A stretch of 5,400 nt of DNA from an uncultured Collinsella sp. (lineage in GTDB: Bacteria > Actinomycetota > Coriobacteriia > Coriobacteriales > Coriobacteriaceae): positions 1 through 5,400 of the forward strand of contig CATYHY010000107.1 of assembly GCA_958407085.1 (NCBI GenBank), in the 5' to 3' direction. Of the stretch, positions 1-4,708 are shown in pieces. Below the pieces are notes generated by a model. That model searched no databases. It saw only the letters and a program-made list of their open reading frames with translations, and was not told the DNA's origin. Made by a program: the position numbers and the translations under genes. Numbering within the stretch: position 1 is the stretch's first letter; each line of letters starts with the position of its first letter.

Positions 1-146
1 CCATCTTCCCCGAGATGGTTGGTCACACCATCGCCGTCCACGACGGCCGCAAGCATGTGCCCGTGTATGTTACCGAGTCCATGGTTGGTCACAAGCTCGG
101 CGAGTTCGCGCCGACTCGTACGTTCCGTGGCCACAAGGCCAAATAG
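1..146 (+). CDS. rpsS: 30S ribosomal protein S19, C-terminal part (5' end outside window)
   Basis: S19 sits in the head of the 30S subunit, next to S13, and contacts 16S rRNA. The reading frame enters at base 3 and gives 47 residues before TAG at 144-146, about the second half of a normal protein of roughly 92 residues. The visible part carries the family's most conserved blocks: IFPEMVGHTIAVHDGRKHVPV and, after it, VGHKLGEFAPTRTFRGH. The C-terminus is short (HKAK), without the long lysine-rich tail of the E. coli protein. It is followed 14 nt later by rplV, the normal S10-operon neighbour. The start codon and the upstream genes (normally rplB, rplW, rplD, rplC, rpsJ) lie outside the window. 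Confidence 0.97.
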   Translation, partial: IFPEMVGHTIAVHDGRKHVPVYVTESMVGHKLGEFAPTRTFRGHKAK

Positions 147-160
147 GGGGTTAACCGTAA

Positions 161-532
161 ATGGCAACTAAGTCTATTGAAACTGAGGCCACCGAGGTTC
201 GCGCCGTCGCTAAGTACGTGCGTGTTTCCCCCAGCAAGGCCCGCCTGGTGGTCGATCTGATCCGCCGCAAGCCTGTCGCTCAGGCCTTCGACATCCTCCA
301 CTTCTGCGACCGCGCCGTCGCCGTGGATGTCGAGAAGGTTCTCCGTTCCGCCGTTGCGAACGCCGAGAACAACAACGGTCTGCGTGCCGACAACCTGGTT
401 GTCGCCGCTGCCTATGTTGACGAGGGTCCGACGCTTAAGCGCATCCGTCCCCGCGCCAAGGGTTCCGCTTCTCGCATTCTGAAGCGTACTTCCCACATCA
501 CCGTCGTCGTTGCTCCTCGAAAGGAGGCGTAA
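161..532 (+). CDS. rplV: 50S ribosomal protein L22
   Basis: L22 is a 50S protein whose long beta-hairpin lines the peptide exit tunnel; mutations in that loop give macrolide resistance in several bacteria. The 123-residue product is slightly longer than the 110 residues of E. coli L22 because of a short acidic N-terminal extension before the conserved start of the fold (AKYVRVSPSKARLV, about residues 17-30). The hairpin and C-terminal signature are clear: TLKRIRPRAKGSASRI at about 91-106, then KRTSHITVVV at about 108-117. The ATG at 161 is preceded by AGGGGG at 145-150, which overlaps the rpsS stop codon. The gene lies between rpsS and rpsC as in the standard S10 operon. Confidence 0.97.
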   Translation: MATKSIETEATEVRAVAKYVRVSPSKARLVVDLIRRKPVAQAFDILHFCDRAVAVDVEKVLRSAVANAENNNGLRADNLVVAAAYVDEGPTLKRIRPRAKGSASRILKRTSHITVVVAPRKEA

Positions 533-538
533 AGCTGT

Positions 539-1249
539 ATGGGTCAGAAAGTCTACCCCACCGGCTTCCGTCTTGGCATCACCGAGAACTGGCGCTCCCG
601 CTGGTTCGCAGAGAAGGATTACGCTAAGACCCTCGGTAACGATCTCGAGATCCGCAAGTACCTCGAGAAGCGTCTTTCCCGCGCAGCTGTCTCCCGCGTC
701 GAGATCGAGCGCGCTGGCGACAAGGTGAAGGTCATCATCCTCACCGCTCGCCCCGGCGTTGTCATCGGTAAGAAGGGTGCCGAGATCGATACCCTCCGCA
801 CCGAGCTCGAGAAGGTTGCTGGCGTCTCCAAGGGCCAGCTCTCCGTCGACGTTGTCGAGATCAAGCGCCCCGAGCTCGACGCCAACCTCGTTGCTCAGTC
901 TATCGCCGAGCAGCTCGAGGGCCGCGTTGCCTTCCGTCGCGCTATGCGCAAGGCTGTCCAGTCCGCCCGCAAGGCCGGCGCTAAGGGCATCCGTATCCAG
1001 TGCTCCGGTCGTCTCGGCGGTGCCGAGATGGGCCGTCGTGAGTGGTACCGCGAGGGTCGCGTGCCTCTGCACACCCTCCGTGCCAAGATCGACTACGGCA
1101 CGGCTGTCGCCAGCACCACCATGGGCGCTTGCGGCGTGAAGGTCTGGATCTACCTGGGCGAGAAGCTCCCGGGCCAGCCTGTTCCCAACCCTGCACTCGA
1201 GGGCTCTTCCCGTCCTCGTCGTCGTAACTCCGAGAGGAGGGGTCAGTAG
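539..1249 (+). CDS. rpsC: 30S ribosomal protein S3
   Basis: S3 is a 30S head protein at the mRNA entry channel; in E. coli it takes part in mRNA unwinding with S4. The product is 236 residues, against 233 in E. coli. It opens with the typical MGQKVYPTGFRLGI. The type-2 KH RNA-binding domain has its GXXG loop as GKKG at residues 77-80 (VVIGKKGAEID). The C-terminal domain is marked by CSGRLGGAEMGRREWYREGRVPLHTLRA at about 155-182 and GVKVWIYLGEK at 199-209. A basic tail (RPRRRN near 225-230) ends the protein. The Shine-Dalgarno AAGGAGG at 521-527 lies inside the last codons of rplV, 11 nt before ATG. The stop TAG at 1247-1249 overlaps the rplP start by one base. Confidence 0.97.
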   Translation: MGQKVYPTGFRLGITENWRSRWFAEKDYAKTLGNDLEIRKYLEKRLSRAAVSRVEIERAGDKVKVIILTARPGVVIGKKGAEIDTLRTELEKVAGVSKGQLSVDVVEIKRPELDANLVAQSIAEQLEGRVAFRRAMRKAVQSARKAGAKGIRIQCSGRLGGAEMGRREWYREGRVPLHTLRAKIDYGTAVASTTMGACGVKVWIYLGEKLPGQPVPNPALEGSSRPRRRNSERRGQ

Positions 1250-1752
1250 TGCTTGCCCCTAAGCGTATTCTTCACCGCAAGGTGCAGCGTGGCTCCATGA
1301 AGGGCCAGGCCAAGGGTAATACCGAGCTGCATTTCGGCGAGTTTGGTATCCAGGCTCTCGAGGCCCATTGGATCACCAACCGTCAGATCGAGGCCGCTCG
1401 TATTGCCATGACCCGCTACATGAAGCGTGGCGGTCGTGTGTACATCACGATCTTCCCCGATAAGCCCATCACCAAGAAGCCTGCTGAGACTCGCATGGGT
1501 TCTGGTAAGGGTAACCCCGAGGAGTGGGTGGCCGTCGTCAAGCCCGGCCGCATCATGTTCGAGGTCAAGGGCGTGCCCGAGGAGGTCGCTCGCGAGGCTC
1601 TGCGTCTTGCACAGCACAAGCTTCCCATCAAGACCAAGATTGTTGCTGCTAAGAACGCTGAGCAGCGCATCGAGAAGGAGATGGCTGAGGAGGCCGCTCT
1701 CGAGGCCAAGTGGGCTGCTGAGGACGCCGCCGCCGCCAAGGAGGAGAACTAA
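1249..1752 (+). CDS. rplP: 50S ribosomal protein L16 with C-terminal Ala/Glu-rich extension
   Basis: L16 binds 23S rRNA near the A site and helps position aminoacyl-tRNA. The start is GTG at 1249, overlapping the rpsC TAG by one base (TAGTG). It is supported by the canonical N-terminus MLAPKR and by GAGAGGAGGGG at 1232-1242, 6 nt upstream. Family blocks are RQIEAARIAMTRYMKRGGRVYI (about 45-66), FPDKPITKKPAETRMGSGKGNPEEWVAVVKPG (69-100) and GVPEEVAREALRLAQHKLPIKT (108-129). Ordinary bacterial L16 ends a few residues after this last block (136 residues in E. coli). Here the 167-residue product goes on for about 33 residues in a charged, Ala/Glu/Lys-rich tail predicted by eye to be helical. The TAA overlaps the ATG of rpmC (TAATG). 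Confidence 0.97.
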   Translation: MLAPKRILHRKVQRGSMKGQAKGNTELHFGEFGIQALEAHWITNRQIEAARIAMTRYMKRGGRVYITIFPDKPITKKPAETRMGSGKGNPEEWVAVVKPGRIMFEVKGVPEEVAREALRLAQHKLPIKTKIVAAKNAEQRIEKEMAEEAALEAKWAAEDAAAAKEEN

Positions 1753-1967
1753 TGAAGCCCGCAGAGATTCGTGAGCTCTCGGACGCTCAGCTCGTTGAGA
1801 AGCTGAAGGAAATGCGCGCCGAGCTCTTTAACCTTCGTTTCCAGATGGCCACCAGCCAGCTGGACAACACCGCTCGCGTCAACACCGTGAAGAAGGACAT
1901 CGCTCGCGTCCTCACGGAGCAGCGCGCCCGCGAGATCGCAGCGGAGAAGTCCGCTGTCGCCGAGTAG
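1752..1967 (+). CDS. rpmC: 50S ribosomal protein L29
   Basis: L29 is a small helical-hairpin protein beside the peptide exit, where with L23 it helps form the docking site for trigger factor and SRP. The 71-residue product fits the family (63 in E. coli) with a few extra Ala/Glu residues at the end. Diagnostic parts are EIRELSDAQLVEKLKEMRAELFNLRFQ (5-31), the ATSQLDNTARV turn (33-43) and the second helix with IARVLTEQ (50-57). The start ATG overlaps the rplP stop by one base. Its ribosome binding site AAGGAGGAG (1738-1746) is inside the rplP tail codons, so translation is probably coupled to rplP. Confidence 0.96.
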   Translation: MKPAEIRELSDAQLVEKLKEMRAELFNLRFQMATSQLDNTARVNTVKKDIARVLTEQRAREIAAEKSAVAE

Positions 1968-1983
1968 GACCTAAGGAGAGAAC

Positions 1984-2244
1984 ATGACTGATTCGCGTAA
2001 CTCGCGTAAGGTCCGTACGGGTGTCGTTACCTCCGTCTCCGGTGCCAAGACCATTGTTGTCACCATCACCGAGCGCAAGCGTCACCCCAAGTACGGCAAG
2101 ATGATGACCAGCTCCAAGAAGCTGCACGTTCACGACGAGGAGTGCACGGCTGGCGTGGGCGATACCGTCCGCGTTATGGAGACCCGTCCTATGTCCAAGA
2201 TGAAGCGTTGGCGCCTCATCGAGGTCGTCGAGCGCGCTAAATAA
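1984..2244 (+). CDS. rpsQ: 30S ribosomal protein S17
   Basis: S17 is an OB-fold primary binding protein of the 30S body that contacts helices 7 and 11 of 16S rRNA. The product is 86 residues (84 in E. coli). It shows the family's KVRTGVVTSVSGAKTIVV (9-26), RKRHPKYGKMM (31-41), and the C-terminal block GDTVRVMETRPMSKMKRWRL (59-78). AAGGAGAG at 1973-1980 precedes the ATG closely. The gene follows rpmC after 16 nt and is the usual last gene of the S10 operon; the next gene is separated by 118 nt rather than the few bases seen elsewhere here. Confidence 0.97.
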   Translation: MTDSRNSRKVRTGVVTSVSGAKTIVVTITERKRHPKYGKMMTSSKKLHVHDEECTAGVGDTVRVMETRPMSKMKRWRLIEVVERAK

Positions 2245-2271
2245 GCAGTCGCTCTTACGACTTGTACGTTT

Positions 2272-2337
2272 CCGAAGATGTGCGTATGCCTGGCTTGCAT
2301 ACCACGGGCCGTATAAAGGCTGCGCACCTCTCTTCGG
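2272..2337 (+). promoter_or_regulatory. Candidate structured RNA leader between rpsQ and rplN
   Basis: The 118-nt rpsQ-rplN gap can fold into a closed multi-stem RNA. The outer stem pairs CCGAAGA (2272-2278) with TCTTCGG (2331-2337). It continues, after a 1/3-nt internal loop, as GTGCG (2280-2284) with CGCAC (2323-2327), giving twelve Watson-Crick pairs. Inside it, TATGC (2285-2289) pairs with GCATA (2297-2301) around a 7-nt loop, and a weak GCC/GGC stem (2308-2310 with 2318-2320) is possible. The structure ends 11 nt before the rplN Shine-Dalgarno. The pairing is seen directly. A role in autogenous control of the spc genes or in RNA processing at the S10/spc boundary is inference, and I do not recognise it as a named leader family. 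Confidence 0.45.
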
Positions 2338-2362
2338 TTCTTAGTTCGGAGGAACATCTACC

Positions 2363-2731
2363 ATGATTCAGATGCAAACCATGCTGAACGTCGCCGACAA
2401 CTCCGGCGCTCGCAAGATTCGCTGCATCAAGGTGCTTGGCGGTTCCAAGCGTCGTTATGCAGGCATCGGCGATGTGTTCATCGGTGCTGTCCAGGAGGCT
2501 ACCCCTGGCGCCAACGTCAAGAAGAAGGACGTTGTCCGTTGCGTCGTCGTTCGCACCGTTAAGGAGATCCGCCGCAAGGATGGCTCCTACATTCGCTTTG
2601 ATGAGAACGCCTGCGTTGTCATCAACAACGATGGTTCGCCCGTCGGCACCCGTATCTTCGGGCCCGTCGCTCGCGAGCTTCGTGACAAGAAGTACATGAA
2701 GATCGTCTCGCTCGCTCCCGAGACCCTGTAG
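2363..2731 (+). CDS. rplN: 50S ribosomal protein L14
   Basis: L14 is a 50S beta-barrel protein at the subunit interface that forms an intersubunit bridge with 16S rRNA and is the target of the silencing factor RsfS. The 122-residue product is full length (123 in E. coli) and nearly colinear with it: MIQMQTMLNVADNSGARKI at the N-terminus, KVLGGSKRRYAGIGD (23-37), RKDGSYIRFDENACVVIN (71-88) and GTRIFGPVARELRDKKYMKIVSLAPE (95-120). GGAGG at 2348-2352 lies 10 nt before the ATG. It is the first gene of the classical spc operon, and here it is preceded by the structured gap at 2245-2362. Confidence 0.97.
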   Translation: MIQMQTMLNVADNSGARKIRCIKVLGGSKRRYAGIGDVFIGAVQEATPGANVKKKDVVRCVVVRTVKEIRRKDGSYIRFDENACVVINNDGSPVGTRIFGPVARELRDKKYMKIVSLAPETL

Positions 2732-2744
2732 TTAGGGGAGATAT

Positions 2745-3050
2745 ATGTATATCAAGAAGGGCGATAAGGTCCAGGTTCTCTCTGGTAAGGATCGCGGCAA
2801 GCAGGGCGTTATCCTGCGTGCTCTCCCCGCAGAGAACAAGGTCGTTGTCGAGGGCGTTTCGGTCGTCAAGAAGGCCGTCAAGCCCAACGCTGCCAACCAG
2901 CAGGGCGGCATCGTTTCGCAGGAGGCTCCCATCGACGCCTCCAACGTCAATCTCGTTTGCCCCGAGTGCGGTAAGGTTACCCGCGTCGGTCACGAGAAGG
3001 ACGGCAAGAACAAGCTGCGCGTCTGCAAGAAGTGCGGCCACAAGTTCTAA
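2745..3050 (+). CDS. rplX: 50S ribosomal protein L24, zinc-ribbon (C+) form
   Basis: L24 is an assembly-initiating protein of the 50S subunit that binds the 5' end of 23S rRNA. The 101-residue product starts with its KOW motif (KKGDKVQVLSGKDRGKQGVIL, about 4-24) and has the family block VEGVSVVKKAVKP (35-47) and GGIVSQEAPIDASNV (54-68). The C-terminal part carries two CXXC pairs, CPEC at 72-75 and CKKC at 94-97, expected to bind one zinc ion; E. coli L24 lacks them. AGGGGAG at 2734-2740 lies 4 nt upstream of the ATG. In almost all bacteria rplE follows directly. Here a terminator begins 29 nt after the stop codon, so this is the last gene of the operon as seen in the window. Confidence 0.97.
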   Translation: MYIKKGDKVQVLSGKDRGKQGVILRALPAENKVVVEGVSVVKKAVKPNAANQQGGIVSQEAPIDASNVNLVCPECGKVTRVGHEKDGKNKLRVCKKCGHKF

Positions 3051-3079
3051 GCTGCCCGCAACATCAAGTTGCTAGCAAT

Positions 3080-3110
3080 GGCCCGGATGCCACGGCACCC
3101 GGGCCTTTTT
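3080..3110 (+). terminator. Rho-independent terminator of the ribosomal-protein operon
   Basis: GGCCCGG (3080-3086) pairs with CCGGGCC (3099-3105). One A/C mismatch follows, then TGC/GCA (3088-3090 with 3095-3097) around a CACG loop, and TTTTT at 3106-3110 comes directly after the stem. The GC-rich stem plus U run is a textbook intrinsic terminator. A smaller hairpin GCAAC/GTTGC (3058-3062 with 3068-3072) lies between the rplX stop and this stem. It marks the end of the S10/spc transcript after rplX. Confidence 0.88.
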
Positions 3111-3134
3111 CTATCCCCACTCATTTGGTATCCC

Positions 3135-3163
3135 TACTCATTGGGGACAGACTTAAATGAGTA
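3135..3163. repeat. Palindromic repeat unit with perfect 8-bp arms
   Basis: TACTCATT (3135-3142) and AATGAGTA (3156-3163) are perfect reverse complements around the 13-nt core GGGGACAGACTTA. This is the best-preserved unit of the array. Twenty bases of it (3136-3155) recur exactly at 3184-3203, but in that second copy the right arm (ATGACT, 3205-3210) no longer pairs fully. Confidence 0.75.
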
Positions 3164-3209
3164 CCCTAACTGGGTAAGCATACACTCATTGGGGACAGAC
3201 TTACATGAC

Positions 3210-3238
3210 TGGTCGTTTGGGACGTTCTTAAACGACTA
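3210..3238. repeat. Palindromic repeat unit with different but matched arms
   Basis: TGGTCGTTT (3210-3218) pairs with AAACGACTA (3230-3238), nine pairs of which one is G-T, around GGGACGTTCTT. The arm sequence differs completely from the unit at 3135-3163 while the core position and the arm pairing are kept. Confidence 0.65.
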
Positions 3239-3420
3239 GCCTATGAGGACAGTCTTTAGATTAATATATCTGGCCATCTGGGATGGGCTTCAACGAAAGC
3301 GGTACTTAGGGACAGTCCTCAGGTGCCGGCAATTTGGGACGGTCCTTTGATGTCTGATGCCCCCAGAGGGGTGAAGTAATACAGCCTTCTCTGTCTTTTA
3401 GGGCTTTGTTTTTTCGCCCC

Positions 3421-3600
3421 TTTATGTTTCGCAAGGACTTTCGCACGCGCATTTATGCGCATATTATTGCGCGATAATGCGTGTAACAGCGCAAACATGC
3501 GCAAACTATGGCTAAATAGTGACTGAAAAGCAAATAGACACGCAAATACGAGCAAATACGCGCGCAATTATGCGAATATAGGGCTGTTAGAAATGAAGAA
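3421..3600 (+). promoter_or_regulatory. AT-richer control region upstream of the oxidoreductase-regulator operon
   Basis: This stretch is visibly poorer in GC than the surrounding genes and holds no credible gene. Its first half has dyads: GCGCAT-TT-ATGCGC (3447-3460), the perfect ATGCGCAT (3455-3462), and ATTATTGCGCGATAAT (3463-3478, one mismatched pair). ATGCG or CGCAT occurs six times between 3448 and 3574. Possible -10 hexamers are TATTAT (3462-3467), GATAAT (3473-3478) and TATAGG (3577-3582), but none has a convincing -35 at 16-18 bp, so the exact promoter is not assigned. The dyads are good candidates for binding sites of the DeoR-family regulator encoded downstream; that link is inference. 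Confidence 0.45.
3489..3578. repeat. Helically phased GCAAA-type motif array
   Basis: Short similar motifs recur in the same orientation at near helical spacing. GCGCAAAC occurs at 3489-3496 and 3499-3506, GCTAAATA at 3511, GCAAATA at 3530, 3542 and 3552, GCAATTA at 3564 and GCGAATA at 3572. Steps are mostly 10-12 bp, with one 19-bp step. This is seen directly. It could be a multi-site operator for a cooperative regulator or an intrinsically curved promoter segment with phased A tracts. Confidence 0.5.
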
Positions 3601-3613
3601 CCTTCGATGACTC

Positions 3614-3619
3614 AGGAGG
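3614..3619 (+). promoter_or_regulatory. Ribosome binding site of the oxidoreductase
   Basis: AGGAGG precedes a tandem ATGATG at 3623-3628. The gap is only 3 nt to the first ATG and 6 nt to the second, so the second (3626) is the better-spaced start. Confidence 0.75.
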
Positions 3620-3625
3620 CACATG

Positions 3626-4705
3626 ATGGCAGATTCCAAACAGGCTCCGCTCGACGCCGAGGCAGCCGCAAAGGCGGCGTTTGCCTCGGTCCAGGATCAG
3701 CCGTTCCCCGATGATATCTTTACGGCCCCCGAGCTCCGCTGGGCCGTGATCGGGTGCGGCGTTATCGCCAACCAGATGGCCCAGTCCCTCGCCCTGGCCG
3801 GCCGCAAACTCGCGGGTGTCGCCAACCGTACGCTGTCCAAGGCCCAGTCTTTTGCCGAGCAGTATGGCGTCGAGAAGGTGTACGAGACGGTTGAGGACCT
3901 CTACGCCGATCCGGACATCGACGCCGTCTATATCACCACGCCGCACAACACGCATATCACCTATCTGCGTGCCGCGTTGGCCGCCGGCAAGCATGTGCTC
4001 TGCGAGAAGGCCATTACCCTTAACTCTGCCGAGCTCGACGAGGCCCGTGCCATCGCCGACGAGCACAACGTGGTCCTTATGGACGCCACCACGGTGCTTC
4101 ACATGCCGCTGTATCAGGAGCTGCGCCGTCGCATGGATGCTGGCGAGTTTGGCCACATGAATCTCGCTCAGCTCAACTTTGGCAGCTACAAGGAGTACGG
4201 CGATCTGACCAATCGTTTCTACAACCGTAGCCTTGCCGGCGGCGCCATGCTCGACATTGGCGTGTATGCGCTCTCCGTCATGCGCCTGTTTATGGCCAGC
4301 CAACCCGCCGAGGTCGTCTCGCTGGGCAATACCTGCGAGACTGGCGTTGACGTTGCGGGTGGCATTGTCTGCCGTAATGCTGAGCAGCAGCTGGGCGTCG
4401 TGAGCCTTACGCTCCACTCCAAACAGCCCAAGCGCTCGGTCATCAGTTTCGATAAGTGCTATATCGAGGTCAACGAGTATCCGCGCGCCGACCATGCGAC
4501 CATCGTGTGGACTGCGGACGGTCACCGTGAGGAGGTCCACGCTGGCACCGAAGCCTACGCACTGTGCTACGAGATGGCCGACCTGGAGAAGGCCGTTGCT
4601 GGCGATGATTCGAAGCGCGAGCTTCTAGGCTATGCTTCTGATGTTATGGATCTGATGACCAAGCTCCGCGCCGATTGGGGAGTCGTGTACCCCGAGGAGG
4701 AGTAA
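3626..4705 (+). CDS. Gfo/Idh/MocA-family NAD(P)-dependent oxidoreductase
   Basis: This is a cytoplasmic dehydrogenase of the glucose-fructose oxidoreductase / inositol dehydrogenase / MocA family, whose members oxidise or reduce sugars, polyols or related diols with NAD(P). The 359-residue product has an N-terminal Rossmann domain with LRWAVIGCGVIA (37-48, GXGXXA). The segment YITTPHNTHITYLRAALAAGKHVLCEKA (about 102-129) includes the family's EK motif with the likely catalytic Lys128; it is EKA instead of the commoner EKP. The C-terminal substrate domain has NFGSYKEYGDLTNRFYN (184-200) and GGAMLDIGVY (205-214). About 36 residues precede the Rossmann strand, more than usual. The start was chosen from the AGGAGG spacing; ATG 3623 would add one Met. 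It lies 3 nt upstream of a DeoR regulator. The substrate cannot be told from sequence. Confidence 0.93.
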   Translation: MADSKQAPLDAEAAAKAAFASVQDQPFPDDIFTAPELRWAVIGCGVIANQMAQSLALAGRKLAGVANRTLSKAQSFAEQYGVEKVYETVEDLYADPDIDAVYITTPHNTHITYLRAALAAGKHVLCEKAITLNSAELDEARAIADEHNVVLMDATTVLHMPLYQELRRRMDAGEFGHMNLAQLNFGSYKEYGDLTNRFYNRSLAGGAMLDIGVYALSVMRLFMASQPAEVVSLGNTCETGVDVAGGIVCRNAEQQLGVVSLTLHSKQPKRSVISFDKCYIEVNEYPRADHATIVWTADGHREEVHAGTEAYALCYEMADLEKAVAGDDSKRELLGYASDVMDLMTKLRADWGVVYPEEE

Positions 4706-4708
4706 GCG

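Larger units (their letters stand above)
3119..3349. repeat. Array of degenerate GGGACAG-core palindromic repeats
   Basis: About 230 bp after the terminator contain no plausible gene but at least six related cores. These are GGGGACAGACTTA at 3143-3155 and 3191-3203 (identical), GGGACGTTCTTA at 3219, AGGACAGTCTTTA at 3247, GGGACAGTCCTCA at 3309 and GGGACGGTCCTTT at 3336; a poorer match (GGGATGGGCTTCA) starts at 3280. From 3191 onward the core starts are 28, 28, 33, 29 and 27 nt apart. Several cores are flanked by complementary arms, so each unit can form a small hairpin. The heptamer ACTCATT recurs at 3119, 3136 and 3184. From memory, such GGGGACAGAC palindromes resemble REP-like elements mobilised by RAYT (IS200-like Y1) transposases; no such gene is in the window. 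Confidence 0.65.

Noticed and set aside
89..1072. 327-codon open frame on the - strand across rpsS, rplV and rpsC
   Set aside because: It runs antisense to three certain ribosomal genes. Its repetitive Leu/Gly/Asp/Ala composition is what GC-rich coding DNA gives on the opposite strand.
2312..2317. TATAAA as a -10 box for a separate spc promoter before rplN
   Set aside because: There is no acceptable -35 at 16-18 bp upstream; the nearest TTG-type hexamers (2262, 2295) give spacings of 44 and 11 bp. It also sits in the loop of the candidate RNA structure. It is not excluded, but not supported.
3119..3349. The repeat array as a CRISPR
   Set aside because: Repeats are degenerate and palindromic with only about 15 nt between cores, there are no distinct spacers of constant length, and no cas gene is present.
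3360..3420. Second terminator or attenuator from CCCC-AGA-GGGG and GGGC...GCCC
   Set aside because: The first hairpin has only four pairs, a 3-nt loop and no T run. The second has four pairs, and its T-rich stretch lies in the loop rather than after the stem.
3319..3567. 82-codon open frame on the - strand in the intergenic region
   Set aside because: It has no Shine-Dalgarno upstream of its start, it crosses the repeat array and the phased motifs, and its sequence has no recognisable family. The region reads better as regulatory and repeat DNA.
3593..3610. Five-codon mini-ORF (ATG AAG AAC CTT CGA TGA) just before the oxidoreductase
   Set aside because: It is too short to distinguish from chance, has no good ribosome binding site, and shows no run of regulatory codons or attenuator following it.
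3587..4540. 317-codon open frame on the - strand opposite the oxidoreductase
   Set aside because: The + strand product has unmistakable Gfo/Idh/MocA motifs. The antisense frame shows no recognisable domain and has the usual shadow composition.
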